Of a DNA stretch of 21,292 bases, positions 7,127 to 16,197 are shown in pieces. Position 1 is the first letter of the stretch. Each line of letters begins with the position of its first letter. The notes under the pieces were generated by a model. The model was not told the origin of the DNA, made no database searches, and saw nothing but the letters and a program-made list of their open reading frames with translations. The position numbers and the translations under genes were made by a program. Origin of the DNA: Neisseriales bacterium (lineage in GTDB: Bacteria; Pseudomonadota; Gammaproteobacteria; Burkholderiales; UBA11063); contig SSGY01000218.1 in the NCBI GenBank assembly GCA_008017145.1, positions 1 through 21,292 of the forward strand, written 5' to 3'.

Positions 7127-8210
7127 AGAACATTTTTTTACCATTGCGCACAAATGGCAAACTAATTATTCTTACCGCTTCATGATTTCCGCGAATATCA
7201 ACACTCGCAGAATCAACCTCAACCGCAGCACTAATTCGCGCAATTGCAATCGAAACTTTTAAACTTGGTGAAAAAGTACCACTAGTAACTACTCCACATT
7301 CTACACCATCAACATAGACTTTTTGCCCATCACGAAGCACGCCTTTACCTTGTAGAACTAAACCAACCTGTTTATATTGATCAGTTGAAATTTTAGCTAA
7401 TTGATAAGCTCTCTTCCCAATAAAGTCACGTGTTTCATCACTTAAATCAACCACCCAATCCATGCCACAAGCAAGAGGAGTGATCGTTTCATCCATTTCA
7501 TGCCCATATAAATTCATGCCAGCTTCTAAACGTAAAGTATCTCGAGCACCAAGCCCACATGGAGCTACACCATGTTCTAGTAGCAAACTCCAAAAAGCGT
7601 TAGCTTCAGTACGCGGCAACATGATTTCTAGACCATTCTCCCCAGTATAGCCAGTTCGTGCGTAAAAATAACTACTATCTTCTACTGCAACAAATGGTTT
7701 AAGTTGCTCTAATTTGTCTTTCATATGTGGATGAGCGGCAATAACTTTTTTAATTGCATTCGGACCTTGCACTGCCAGCATCGCCAAATCACGACGTGGG
7801 AACAATTCTACTTTAAAATTAGCTGCAACTTGTTTAATCCAATTCAAATCTTTTGCTTCAGTCGCGGCATTGGTCACCAAACGATAACCAAATGGCATCA
7901 AATATACAATCAAATCATCAATAACACCAGCCTCACGATTAAGTAATCCTGAGTATAACGCTTTACCGATTCCAAATTTATCTAATTTTGCAACATCATT
8001 ACTAATTAAATGGCGAAAAAATGCTTTGGCATCAACGCCATGAATATCAGTCACCACCATATGCGAAACATCAAACATTCCTGCATCATTACGAACTTGC
8101 TCATGTTCTTTTATTTGCGAACCATAATTGACAGGTAATGCCCAACCACCAAAATCAACAACTTTACCATTACTATCCAAATGGCTTTGATAAAAAGGAG
8201 TATAGTTCAT
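7125..8210 (-). CDS. gcvT: Aminomethyltransferase, T protein of the glycine cleavage system
   Basis: GcvT moves the methylene group from the GcvH lipoyl arm to tetrahydrofolate, releasing ammonia. The product is 361 aa, the normal length (about 364). Family blocks are present in order: FGGWALPVNYGSQIKEH near the N-terminus, GMFDVSHM, the central ARTGYTGENGLEI, LGARDTLRLEAGMNLYGHEMDE, FIGKRAY, and a C-terminal GVVTSGTFSPSLK segment. ATG 8210 has AAGG at 8221-8218 with a 7-nt spacer. It is the first gene of the gcv unit and is divergent from pepN. The promoter region contains a perfect 22-bp palindrome. The stop codon lies within the outer arm of the palindromic element that separates it from gcvH. 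Confidence 0.97.
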   Translation of the reverse strand: MNYTPFYQSHLDSNGKVVDFGGWALPVNYGSQIKEHEQVRNDAGMFDVSHMVVTDIHGVDAKAFFRHLISNDVAKLDKFGIGKALYSGLLNREAGVIDDLIVYLMPFGYRLVTNAATEAKDLNWIKQVAANFKVELFPRRDLAMLAVQGPNAIKKVIAAHPHMKDKLEQLKPFVAVEDSSYFYARTGYTGENGLEIMLPRTEANAFWSLLLEHGVAPCGLGARDTLRLEAGMNLYGHEMDETITPLACGMDWVVDLSDETRDFIGKRAYQLAKISTDQYKQVGLVLQGKGVLRDGQKVYVDGVECGVVTSGTFSPSLKVSIAIARISAAVEVDSASVDIRGNHEAVRIISLPFVRNGKKMF

Positions 8211-8240
8211 GTACTAGCCTTAAAAAATTTGAATCGCGTA

Positions 8241-8299
8241 ATTATACAACTTTTCTAGCTCACGTGAGCTAGAATAAGATATTCTGAAGTAGTTTTCAA
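8241..8299 (-). promoter_or_regulatory. Candidate gcvT promoters
   Basis: Two minus-strand options flank the palindrome. One is TTGAAA (8299-8294), a 17-bp spacer and TATTCT (8276-8271), which overlaps the distal arm. The other is a consensus TATAAT (8246-8241) whose -35 position falls inside the palindrome and does not match TTGACA. A poor -35 next to a good -10 suggests an activator or repressor site there. No glycine-riboswitch-like leader is visible. Confidence 0.4.
8253..8274. promoter_or_regulatory. Perfect 22-bp palindrome, candidate operator of gcvT
   Basis: Half-site TTCTAGCTCAC is followed directly by its exact reverse complement, with no spacer and a CACGTG centre. It lies 43 bp before the gcvT ATG, in the core promoter region. 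There is no T-run on either strand, so a terminator role is unlikely. The form suits a homodimeric DNA-binding protein, whose identity is unknown. Confidence 0.55.
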
Positions 8300-8431
8300 T
8301 TGTGCAACTGCTCAATGAATTATGCTCTACTCTAGAATTTAGATAATCAATTTGACAATATCCATAACTAAAAAACAAAGCATTTAAGGCTAGAGTAAAA
8401 ACTCCAAACTTTTTATAACAGTAATTTAAGC

Positions 8432-8460
8432 TTGAGTTATTATCTCATTAATCTTATAAT
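8432..8460 (+). promoter_or_regulatory. Sigma70-type promoter of the pepN unit
   Basis: TTGAGT (8432-8437), a 17-bp spacer and a perfect TATAAT (8455-8460) lie upstream of pepN. Transcription would start near 8467, leaving a leader of about 35 nt before ATG 8502. Confidence 0.65.
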
Positions 8461-8501
8461 ATTTGCTTAGTTAACGATTACATATGAAGGCAACATTAGT
8501 T

Positions 8502-11117
8502 ATGCAAAATCAACCGAAAATTAAGTACTTAAAAGATTACCAGCAACCTAACTATTTCTCACAAAATATTCGACTAAGCTTTGAGGTATTGAGTCAACAT
8601 GTCATTGTAAAAAGCGACACCGACTACCAGCAAAATGCCAGTCAATCTAGTGGAACTTTAAAATTAAGCGGAAGTGCCAAGTTACTTGAGCTAAAAATCA
8701 ATGATGCAACTCATTCAGATTATACATTGGCAAATGATGAATTGGTGATTAATAATTTACCTAAAGAATTTACTCTATCGATCACTACTGAGGTTGATGC
8801 TTTTAATAACAAAAGCTGCATGGGTTTATATGCATCGCAAGGGAATTTATTCACCCAATGCGAACCTGAGGGTTTTAGAAAAATTACTTATTACTTAGAT
8901 CGCCCAGATGTAATGGCGCTTTTCACGACTACAATTATTGCACAAGCCCAAGATTATCCAATCTTACTTTCAAACGGTAACAAAATTTCTGAAGAACAAT
9001 TACCTGATGGACGAACCAAGGTAGTATGGCAAGATCCATTTAAAAAACCGAGTTATTTATTTGCGCTGGTTGCCGGAAAATTTAGCAAAATTGATACGAT
9101 TTACACTACTCAATCAGGACGAAAGGTACTCCTTGAAGTCTATAGCGAGCCTGAATCAATCAATCAATGTCAGCACTGTTTAGATTCGCTAGTTAGGTCT
9201 ATGCGCTGGGATGAACAACGCTTTAATCTGGAATATGATCTTGAACGTTATATGATAGTTGCCAGTGGCGATTTTAATATGGGAGCGATGGAAAACAAAG
9301 GGTTGAACATCTTCAATACTAAATACGTCTTGGCAGAAACTAAAACCGCAACCGATACTGACTTCATCAATGTTGAAGCAGTGGTTGGACATGAATATTT
9401 TCATAATTGGACTGGCAATCGGGTTACCTGCCGCGACTGGTTTCAGCTATCATTAAAAGAAGGACTGACCGTCTTTAGAGATCAGGAATTTACTGCAGAT
9501 TTACATGCTCGTGATGTAAAACGTATTCAAACGGTTAAAACTCTTCGCCAAAATCAGTTCCCCGAAGATGCATCGCCATTGGCACATCCAGTCCGCCCTG
9601 CCTCATATCTGGAAATAAATAATTTCTATACTATGACCGTTTATGAAAAAGGTGCAGAAGTAGTGCGGATGTACCAAACGCTTTTGGGACGTTCAGGTTT
9701 TGAACGAGGAATGAAGCTTTATTTTGAACGCCATGATGGCTCTGCTGTTACGTGCGATGATTTCTGTCGGGCGATGGCAGATGCTAATAATTTTGATCTT
9801 AGCCAATTTATGCTCTGGTACTCTCAAGCAGGTACGCCAACCTTAAAAATCAGTGATAGCTATGATTCTGTGAGCCAAATTTATACGTTAAATATTGAAC
9901 AGCAAATTCCCGATACCGCAGATATGCAAAACAAACAAGCAATGCTGATTCCATTGGAACTAGGTTTAGTAAATAATGATGGACAAGAGCTGGAATTTGA
10001 AGTCATTAATGGTGAAGCTATCTATCCGGAAGAAAAAGCTGTTTTACTCATTCGTAAGCAACACAATGAGTTTAAATTCAAAGTAGCTCAACAACCGACC
10101 CCATCGTTATTACGAGGTTTCTCAGCTCCAGTAATTTTAGATTATGCTTATACTCCTGTACAATTGCTAAATTTAGCTGCACATGATAGCGATTCATTCA
10201 ACCGCTGGGAAGCGATGCAAAAACTTTATCAACATGCAATCATTGCTTTGTATCAGAACCCACAAAATACCAATGCAGAGATTTTTACGCAACTAAGTAA
10301 TGCGCTTACTAAAACCTTACAAGATAAGCAGTTGAACCCAAGTATTCAAAACTTAATTAGCGGATTACCTAGTTTTGGTGAATTATGTGCACAACTAAAA
10401 TCCGTTAATGTTGCTAAATTAAATCAAGCTATAGTTGTGCTTAAATCTTATCTGGCGGATTCGTTAGAGTCGCTGTGGTTAGCAACTTATCAGCAAAATC
10501 AATGCTTAAGCTATGATTTTAATGATGCAGGTAAACGCGCGCTAAAAAACATAGCTTTAACTTATTTGCTAAGCAGTAAAAATGCAACCATGTATCTTGA
10601 TTTGGTTCAAAAGCAATATCAGACAGCTGATAATATGACGGATAAGCTAGCAGCATTGATAGCAATTAATGACAGTAATGATAAATTACGGGCTGAATTA
10701 CTTGCTCAATTTAACCATGAATATCAAAATTATCCACTAGTAATGGATAAATGGTTTACACTACAAAGCCAAAGCTCACGCGCTGACACTTTGGAGCAAG
10801 TTAAAAAACTAACTGCTCATCCACAATACGACAATGCTAACCCGAATAAACTCTATTCCTTGATTCGTGCTTTTACAGCGAATAGCAGTCATTTTAATAG
10901 TGTTGAAGGGTACAAATTTATTGCCGCTGAAATATTACGGGTTGATAAATTTAATTCTGGGGTTAGTGCGCGAATTGCCCATGGCTTTAGTATTTTAACT
11001 AGTTTAGCGCCTGAATATCAACAATTAGCAAAACCAGTTTTAAGTGAAATTTTAGCGACAGAGAAACTATCAAACGATGTTTATGAGTTAATTTCTAAAA
11101 CTATGAATCAGTTATAA
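8502..11117 (+). CDS. pepN: Aminopeptidase N (M1 zinc metallopeptidase)
   Basis: PepN is a cytosolic zinc exopeptidase that removes N-terminal residues from peptides and completes protein turnover. The exopeptidase motif GAMEN is at 261-265. The zinc site is HEYFH (297-301), with Glu298 the catalytic base and the third ligand Glu320 in SLKEGL. These numbers equal those of E. coli PepN when ATG 8502 is used. That start gives 871 aa (E. coli 870) and the family-like MQNQPKIKYLKDYQQPNY. An in-frame ATG at 8484 would add six residues and has no ribosome site. AAGG at 8487-8490 precedes 8502, though with a long 11-nt spacer. N-terminal beta-saddle, thermolysin-like, small Ig-like and C-terminal helical domains are all present by length. 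It leads a unit with elbB (18-bp gap) and a lipoprotein gene. Confidence 0.97.
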   Translation: MQNQPKIKYLKDYQQPNYFSQNIRLSFEVLSQHVIVKSDTDYQQNASQSSGTLKLSGSAKLLELKINDATHSDYTLANDELVINNLPKEFTLSITTEVDAFNNKSCMGLYASQGNLFTQCEPEGFRKITYYLDRPDVMALFTTTIIAQAQDYPILLSNGNKISEEQLPDGRTKVVWQDPFKKPSYLFALVAGKFSKIDTIYTTQSGRKVLLEVYSEPESINQCQHCLDSLVRSMRWDEQRFNLEYDLERYMIVASGDFNMGAMENKGLNIFNTKYVLAETKTATDTDFINVEAVVGHEYFHNWTGNRVTCRDWFQLSLKEGLTVFRDQEFTADLHARDVKRIQTVKTLRQNQFPEDASPLAHPVRPASYLEINNFYTMTVYEKGAEVVRMYQTLLGRSGFERGMKLYFERHDGSAVTCDDFCRAMADANNFDLSQFMLWYSQAGTPTLKISDSYDSVSQIYTLNIEQQIPDTADMQNKQAMLIPLELGLVNNDGQELEFEVINGEAIYPEEKAVLLIRKQHNEFKFKVAQQPTPSLLRGFSAPVILDYAYTPVQLLNLAAHDSDSFNRWEAMQKLYQHAIIALYQNPQNTNAEIFTQLSNALTKTLQDKQLNPSIQNLISGLPSFGELCAQLKSVNVAKLNQAIVVLKSYLADSLESLWLATYQQNQCLSYDFNDAGKRALKNIALTYLLSSKNATMYLDLVQKQYQTADNMTDKLAALIAINDSNDKLRAELLAQFNHEYQNYPLVMDKWFTLQSQSSRADTLEQVKKLTAHPQYDNANPNKLYSLIRAFTANSSHFNSVEGYKFIAAEILRVDKFNSGVSARIAHGFSILTSLAPEYQQLAKPVLSEILATEKLSNDVYELISKTMNQL

Positions 11118-11135
11118 TTTAAAAAGGATAATACT

Positions 11136-11786
11136 ATGAAAAAAATTGCAGTTGTATTAGCGGGTTGTGGACGGATGGATGGTTCTGAAATTCATGAATC
11201 AGTATTGACCTTATTATCTATCGAACAAGCTGGCGCAAGTTACCAGTGCTTTAGCCCTGATTTAGCGCAAGATCATGTTACTAATCATTTGAATAATGAG
11301 ACAACCAATGAAACTCGGAATATGCTGGTAGAGTCAGCGCGGATTGCTCGTGGTAATGTAAAAAAACTTGAAGAATTAAATAGCAATGACTACGATGCAC
11401 TTATCATTCCTGGTGGAAATGGGATTGCGGCAAATCTCTTTACACTAGCGCAAGATGGCGCTGATTACACTGTTAATTCCACTCTAAGTAAAATTGCGCA
11501 AGGCTTCACTGCCGCAGGTAAAGCTGTCGGATTTATTTGTATTGCACCAGTAATGATCCCAGCAATTTATAATTTTCCTGTAAATATGACTATCGGTAGT
11601 GATGAAGGAACCGCAGCACTAGTAACAAAACGCGGTGCAATTCATCATTCGTCCACCGTAAATGAAATTTGCATCGATGAAAAATACAAAATTGTGTCAA
11701 CTGCAGCTTACATGTTAGCAAGCAATATTTTAGATGCATACAGTGGCATTAATAAATTAGTCCATAAAGTCGTTGAATTAGCTTAA
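11136..11786 (+). CDS. elbB: ElbB-type DJ-1/PfpI family protein
   Basis: This gene encodes 216 aa from ATG 11136, with AGGA at 11125-11128 and a 7-nt spacer. The family is the class I glutamine-amidotransferase-like DJ-1/PfpI fold. MKKIAVVLAGCGRMDGSEIHE is the typical ElbB N-terminus, followed by DALIIPGGNG and GKAVGFICIAPVMIP. Cys135 in the nucleophile elbow is the expected reactive cysteine. The final STAAYMLA and the helix after it complete the fold. E. coli ElbB is reported to have weak glyoxalase activity and was linked to isoprenoid synthesis. The physiological substrate is not settled, so only the family call is firm. It is probably co-transcribed with pepN. Confidence 0.93.
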   Translation: MKKIAVVLAGCGRMDGSEIHESVLTLLSIEQAGASYQCFSPDLAQDHVTNHLNNETTNETRNMLVESARIARGNVKKLEELNSNDYDALIIPGGNGIAANLFTLAQDGADYTVNSTLSKIAQGFTAAGKAVGFICIAPVMIPAIYNFPVNMTIGSDEGTAALVTKRGAIHHSSTVNEICIDEKYKIVSTAAYMLASNILDAYSGINKLVHKVVELA

Positions 11787-11800
11787 GCTATTTAACTCAA

Positions 11801-12862
11801 ATGCTTAAATATACTAATTTAAAACTCATCAAGTACTCGCTGCTAACTTTTTTGATAAGCAGCGGGCTTAGTGCCTGTTCACAATCAGCTAAACCACTTA
11901 GCTGCAGTAGTTCAAATGTTGAGGCGCAGCTTGTTCAAGCCACTAGACTTGATAGTTCAATTCCACTGTATGTAAATCCAAAAGTTCAGATTATGTCAGG
12001 TAGCAAGAAGCAGAATAAAAACACAACTTTACAATGCCAAGCAACTATTCAATACAGCCATAATATATTTCCCGAACAAAATTTCTCAGCGGAATACTCA
12101 TATGATGTAAATACAGAGCAACAAGTGGAAAAAATAACTCCAGTTAGTAGTGAAAACACTTTAAAATTTCAAAATTGGCTATCTAAACTACCAATAGTAA
12201 CCAGCTCACAAAAAATAGCGGCAGGAAACTTAGTTGTAATTCAATTAAGCAGCAACTCAAAAGCAAAAACTCATAATCAAATTCAGCAGCTAGCTCTTAA
12301 TCAACAATTAATTAAATTGCCACAAGGCAAAAACTTTTCAACTATCACCATTGATAAACAATTTACCCTAAATGGCAACGATGTATTCCTGCTCTCTGCA
12401 TACTATAATGATGCACGAGATAATGGACTCAATCATAACTATTTCGTAACGATTGAATCTGCTACCCAATATAGCATAAGTCAAAGTTTCAGTTATCAAG
12501 ATGGAAGCATGAATCAAAATGAATCAGGTATCGTATTCTCTGGTTTTAAACAATATCCATTCTCAGAATCAAACGACTTTCCAATATATCGACTAGAATC
12601 AGGAAATCTTCAAGTAATTCGCCCGGCTCATGATCTTAGCTATTACCGCCAAAAATTTAGTTCTCAAACCGCACATCAATTAATACAGAAAATTAAAAGT
12701 GATGGCTGTTTAAATGGTGATCAATTCTACTTATCAGATATTTGCGCACGCAAGGTAAGTAGCTATTGTTTTCAGTTTAATTCAATCAATAATACTGCAA
12801 TAAAAGATAAATCTTATTGGTTACTCAATAATATGTGTAAAACTCAAGAAATGTATCAATAA
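11801..12862 (+). CDS. Unrecognised lipoprotein
   Basis: This gene encodes 353 aa from ATG 11801. There is no clear Shine-Dalgarno, so translation may depend on coupling to elbB, 14 bp upstream. A charged N-region and a hydrophobic stretch end in lipobox LSAC, giving lipidated Cys26. After the signal, CSSSNVEAQLVQ and the later LQCQATIQYSHN with YSYDV resemble small periplasmic domains that bind through a beta-sheet. I cannot name a family. The middle is rich in Gln, Asn and Ser. The C-terminal part has three or more cysteines (GCLNGD, ICARKVSSYCFQF, MCKTQEMYQ) that may form disulfides. It is likely periplasmic and membrane-anchored. It is the last gene of the pepN-elbB unit and ends 20 bp from the convergent tilS, with no visible terminator. 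Confidence 0.75.
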   Translation: MLKYTNLKLIKYSLLTFLISSGLSACSQSAKPLSCSSSNVEAQLVQATRLDSSIPLYVNPKVQIMSGSKKQNKNTTLQCQATIQYSHNIFPEQNFSAEYSYDVNTEQQVEKITPVSSENTLKFQNWLSKLPIVTSSQKIAAGNLVVIQLSSNSKAKTHNQIQQLALNQQLIKLPQGKNFSTITIDKQFTLNGNDVFLLSAYYNDARDNGLNHNYFVTIESATQYSISQSFSYQDGSMNQNESGIVFSGFKQYPFSESNDFPIYRLESGNLQVIRPAHDLSYYRQKFSSQTAHQLIQKIKSDGCLNGDQFYLSDICARKVSSYCFQFNSINNTAIKDKSYWLLNNMCKTQEMYQ

Positions 12863-12882
12863 TAGAGCATATAAAGAACGAC

Positions 12883-13881
12883 TTATTCTACCTGTTTACT
12901 TACCATTTGCATAACAAGAAGGATACTGCCTTTTCTACGGGTCAGAATATAATTCTCATTGAGCTTTAGTTGTGGATGTCGGTCTTGTTCTGCCACAGTT
13001 GCCTGACGAATAAACTCCTGAAGTTGTTTAGATGATGGCAATGGAAGGTTATGTTGTCGAATAAAATAGCATAAAAGAAATTTTTGACGTGATGAACTTA
13101 GGCTAATAATTTTAGCAATTTCAATTTGCCCATTTTTCATCGTAGAGAGCAAATCATATTCGGCGATCTCATCGTTTAAGTTCACGCTTGCTTGGATTGA
13201 CACTAAGCTCTGCGCAATTTTCTGTGGTAAATTACTATCATAAGCTAGCAACTGAGGGATTATACTATTCCGTAAAAAGTTGCGTAAATAATTATTATCA
13301 TGGTTGCTTTCATCTTCAATATGTGAAAGTTTATACTCCATAGCATAATCAATTAACTGTGCTTTAGTATAGGAAAGTAGTGGTCGCCAGTAAAATTGTG
13401 TATTTTTCTTACTCACAATACGCATAGCTGCAATATTATGAACATCACTACCACGCATAAGTTGGCTAAAAACTGTTTCAATTTGATCATCTTGATGATG
13501 TGCTAATACCATAACAGCACTATTAGTTTGCTGATACTCAGTGTAGCGAAGTTTACGTGCGCTATTTTCCAACCCAACCCCAGCTTTTTTCACCACATGC
13601 AACCGCGCTACCTGTAATGGAATATTCCATTGCTGGCACAAACGGATACAAAAATCCATCCATTCATCAGCATGAATCGATATGCCATGATTAACGTGAA
13701 TTGCTGACAACTCAAATTGCTGGCGCTTGCTAGCTTCATTAAGCAAATGTAGCAGGACTACCGAGTCAATTCCACCACTTAAACCGACACAATAAGACAA
13801 ATGACCATCTAGTTCAGATGGCCATTGCTTTAGTATTGATTCAACTAAAATTCTATTCTGTTTCAAGCTTAAATTTACCAT
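12883..13881 (-). CDS. tilS: tRNA(Ile)-lysidine synthase
   Basis: TilS uses ATP and lysine to convert C34 of the CAU-anticodon tRNA-Ile to lysidine, which allows AUA decoding. The PP-loop motif SGGIDS is at 35-40. Downstream come AIHVNHGIS, the [22 protein letters not shown] catalytic block and [15 protein letters not shown]. The product is 332 aa, about 100 shorter than E. coli TilS (432). It keeps the N-terminal N-type ATP-pyrophosphatase domain and the central domain but seems to lack the C-terminal TilS_C domain. Short forms are known, such as in Aquifex. The start at 13881 overlaps accA by 29 bp and has no strong ribosome site, so translational coupling to accA is likely. Confidence 0.93.
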   Translation of the reverse strand: MVNLSLKQNRILVESILKQWPSELDGHLSYCVGLSGGIDSVVLLHLLNEASKRQQFELSAIHVNHGISIHADEWMDFCIRLCQQWNIPLQVARLHVVKKAGVGLENSARKLRYTEYQQTNSAVMVLAHHQDDQIETVFSQLMRGSDVHNIAAMRIVSKKNTQFYWRPLLSYTKAQLIDYAMEYKLSHIEDESNHDNNYLRNFLRNSIIPQLLAYDSNLPQKIAQSLVSIQASVNLNDEIAEYDLLSTMKNGQIEIAKIISLSSSRQKFLLCYFIRQHNLPLPSSKQLQEFIRQATVAEQDRHPQLKLNENYILTRRKGSILLVMQMVSKQVE

Positions 13882-14818
13882 AGGTCATAATTCGCTCAAA
13901 ACGACGCGCAAGTAACTCATCACCTGAGAACTCACTTAGCTTTTTGAGGCTATCTTTTAAATTACGTTTTAATTTAGTCATCATTTCACCATGGTTAGCA
14001 TGTGCGCCACCCAAAGGTTCATTCACAACGCTATCAATCAAGCCTAAACCTTTTAAGCGATCTGCTGTAATCCCCAATATCTCCGCTGCTTGATTTGCCT
14101 TAGTAGCGTCTTTCCATAAAATCGAAGCACAGCCCTCAGGGGAAATCACTGAGTAAATTGAGTATTCCAACATATTAATTTGATCACCAACCGCAATTGC
14201 TAAAGCGCCTCCCGATCCGCCCTCGCCGATTACAGTGCAAATAATAGGAACTGACATTTTGGACATCTCATACAAATTTTTACCAATTGCCTCTGATTGT
14301 CCACGCTCTTCGGCACCAATCCCAGGATATGCACCCGGAGTATCAATAAAGGTAATGATTGGTAAAGCAAATTTTTCAGCAATTTGCATCACCCGCAATG
14401 CTTTCCGATAGCCTTCTGGACGGGGCATTCCAAAATTACGCTCAAGGTTTTCTTTAGTATCGCGACCTTTTTGATGACCAATAACCACTACCGACTGTTC
14501 ACCAAATTTAGCCATTCCACAAATCAGTGACTTATCGTCTGCATAATGACGGTCACCATGCAATTCTACAAAATCAGTAAATAAATTATTGATATAATCC
14601 AGTGTACGTGGACGCTGTGGATGACGTGCAACCTGAGAAATTTCCCAAGCTCCAAGACCACTATAAATTTCTTTAGTTAAGCCATCAACTTTTGTTTGCA
14701 GCAATTCAACTTCAGATGTTATATTAACTGATGATTCATCCTGCATCTGGCGTAGCTCTTCAATTTTATTGCTTAATTCAGCAATTGGTTTTTCAAATTC
14801 AAGAAAATGTCTCTTCAT
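13853..14818 (-). CDS. accA: Acetyl-CoA carboxylase carboxyltransferase subunit alpha
   Basis: AccA, with AccD, transfers the carboxyl group from biotin on AccB to acetyl-CoA to form malonyl-CoA, the first step of fatty-acid synthesis. The product is 321 aa, which is normal. An N-terminal helical part ([17 protein letters not shown]) is followed by a crotonase-like carboxyltransferase core. The core holds [40 protein letters not shown] (158-174) and the oxyanion-hole segment [15 protein letters not shown] (198-212), then [17 protein letters not shown] 14818 has GGGA (14827-14824) with a 5-nt spacer. The 3' end overlaps tilS, an order seen in other beta/gammaproteobacteria. It is the fourth gene of the hpt operon. 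Confidence 0.97.
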   Translation of the reverse strand: MKRHFLEFEKPIAELSNKIEELRQMQDESSVNITSEVELLQTKVDGLTKEIYSGLGAWEISQVARHPQRPRTLDYINNLFTDFVELHGDRHYADDKSLICGMAKFGEQSVVVIGHQKGRDTKENLERNFGMPRPEGYRKALRVMQIAEKFALPIITFIDTPGAYPGIGAEERGQSEAIGKNLYEMSKMSVPIICTVIGEGGSGGALAIAVGDQINMLEYSIYSVISPEGCASILWKDATKANQAAEILGITADRLKGLGLIDSVVNEPLGGAHANHGEMMTKLKRNLKDSLKKLSEFSGDELLARRFERIMTYGKFKLETE

Positions 14819-14829
14819 AATATTCCCGC

Positions 14830-15339
14830 TTAATGTTTAACGCCTAACTGATTACTCAGTATATCGATATTTTTTTGATGCTCCGTAACGGCATCCCGCA
14901 AAGCTTTTATCCTCGCTTGATACTGTTCTGGATTATTTTGTTCACTAGGAAGCTTGGTTGCCATCCCTGACTGCAATGCTTGTTGTGAGTCAGTCAACGC
15001 TTTTTGTTCTAGCGCCAGCTCTTCATTTAAAATTTGTTGCCGACCAACTTCATTAGTACCTAAGTTTTGATTCATACTTTGCGTATAATTTTTTTTAATA
15101 TTGCTATCTTGGTTCGCATTTTTAGCTGCCATACTATTAGTATAACCTTTAGCTTTAAAATCGCTTTGAGTCATTGGCGCTGCATAAACAGTTATCGCAG
15201 GCAAAACTACTTTTTTACCATTCTTAACTGGTTTGTTCGTAAATACTGTTGCCCCGTTTTTATCTTTGTATTGATAAATTGTATCATCGGCATAACAAGA
15301 TACACTGATAATACTGACTAACAGCAATAAATACTTCAT
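14830..15339 (-). CDS. DUF4124-type periplasmic protein with coiled-coil C-terminus
   Basis: This gene encodes 169 aa. A signal peptide (1-17, cleaved after CYA) leads into [20 protein letters not shown], the hallmark of DUF4124. This is a short domain found at the N-terminus of many secreted proteobacterial proteins. The middle is polar and Asn/Gln-rich, and from about residue 100 the chain is helical and coiled-coil-like ([32 protein letters not shown]). The start ATG at 15339 lies one base after the stop of the AmpE-like gene, without its own ribosome site, so coupled re-initiation is likely. It ends 11 bp before accA. Its role is unknown, probably at the envelope. Confidence 0.85.
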   Translation of the reverse strand: MKYLLLLVSIISVSCYADDTIYQYKDKNGATVFTNKPVKNGKKVVLPAITVYAAPMTQSDFKAKGYTNSMAAKNANQDSNIKKNYTQSMNQNLGTNEVGRQQILNEELALEQKALTDSQQALQSGMATKLPSEQNNPEQYQARIKALRDAVTEHQKNIDILSNQLGVKH

Positions 15340-15340
15340 T

Positions 15341-16177
15341 TTAGAATAAGTTTAGCACTGAAATCACAGTTATCGCTGTAATGAAAAATAATCCTGCACG
15401 GTAAAGCAAAGCAACCACATAGTCAACTACTTTAGGATCAAATAAATTATCTGACTTACGAATATCTTCAATTCCATCATCTTCAAAGTTAACATTAGCT
15501 TTGGCAAATTTATCTTTACCAATTGCTCTAAAAGTTACTTCATTTAAAACAGTTTCAAGATAGAAGAAGCTTAATTTAACTTTTCCACGTTGCTCTAACA
15601 TATAGCGCATAACTTCTTCAAAATCACCTGCGGCAGCTATAAATATTGCAAGTACAGTATAAGGAACAATATTGATCCAAAATAACATCTTGTCAACAAC
15701 AACTGAATATACAACCGATTCTTCACCACGTGCACGCAGTTTATTACCCATTGCAGTTAATACCAAATAGCAAATAGCACCTAAAACCGAAGGTAATACA
15801 ATGAACCAGAATGTAGTTGCAAAAAATTTAGTTGCGTAAGTTTGGACAAATTGTTGAAACTCATTTCCCCGATTAGTGGTCTTAGCTTCTTCTTTCCAAC
15901 CTAAAATATCACAACATAAAATAAAGAAGAAACAGTTAATCAGAAAATATGAAATATGATGACGACTATAAGGAAGGATCATCAATGCCAATGTTATCAA
16001 CAAAAATGGAATCAAGGCAAAAATAAAATGTAAGCGAATTTCACGCACGGTCTGAAAGTCACGATTAACAAATAAATTAGCATACTGGTCAATTTTGCTA
16101 TTAAACCAGACTCTAACACCTCCCAAAACCTTCTGGCGCTCCAGAAAGATTGTTAACAATATTGCTAAAAATGACAT
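15341..16177 (-). CDS. AmpE/CobD-like integral membrane protein
   Basis: This gene encodes 278 aa from ATG 16177 (MSFLAILLTIFLERQ), with AGGTG (16190-16186) and an 8-nt spacer. The TTG at 16183 would put the site too close. The start resembles AmpE/CobD-type proteins, as do the length (AmpE about 284 aa) and the layout. There is an N-terminal hydrophobic segment with ER, a cytosolic stretch, then membrane segments near 50-65, 75-90, 117-142 and 160-185, and a last one near 255-275. AmpE is an inner-membrane protein linked to AmpD in beta-lactamase regulation. No ampD or ampC is here. Family membership is by overall resemblance only, and the physiological role in this operon is unknown. Confidence 0.65.
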   Translation of the reverse strand: MSFLAILLTIFLERQKVLGGVRVWFNSKIDQYANLFVNRDFQTVREIRLHFIFALIPFLLITLALMILPYSRHHISYFLINCFFFILCCDILGWKEEAKTTNRGNEFQQFVQTYATKFFATTFWFIVLPSVLGAICYLVLTAMGNKLRARGEESVVYSVVVDKMLFWINIVPYTVLAIFIAAAGDFEEVMRYMLEQRGKVKLSFFYLETVLNEVTFRAIGKDKFAKANVNFEDDGIEDIRKSDNLFDPKVVDYVVALLYRAGLFFITAITVISVLNLF

Positions 16178-16197
16178 AATCAAAACACCTATTATAA

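Noticed and set aside
7065..7262. Plus-strand small ORF over the palindrome
   Set aside because: It runs through the repeat and antisense to gcvT, and the product looks random.
8211..8483. Glycine riboswitch in front of gcvT
   Set aside because: I looked for the paired aptamer cores on the minus strand and saw no GC-rich conserved blocks. The stretch is AT-rich with only the 22-bp palindrome.
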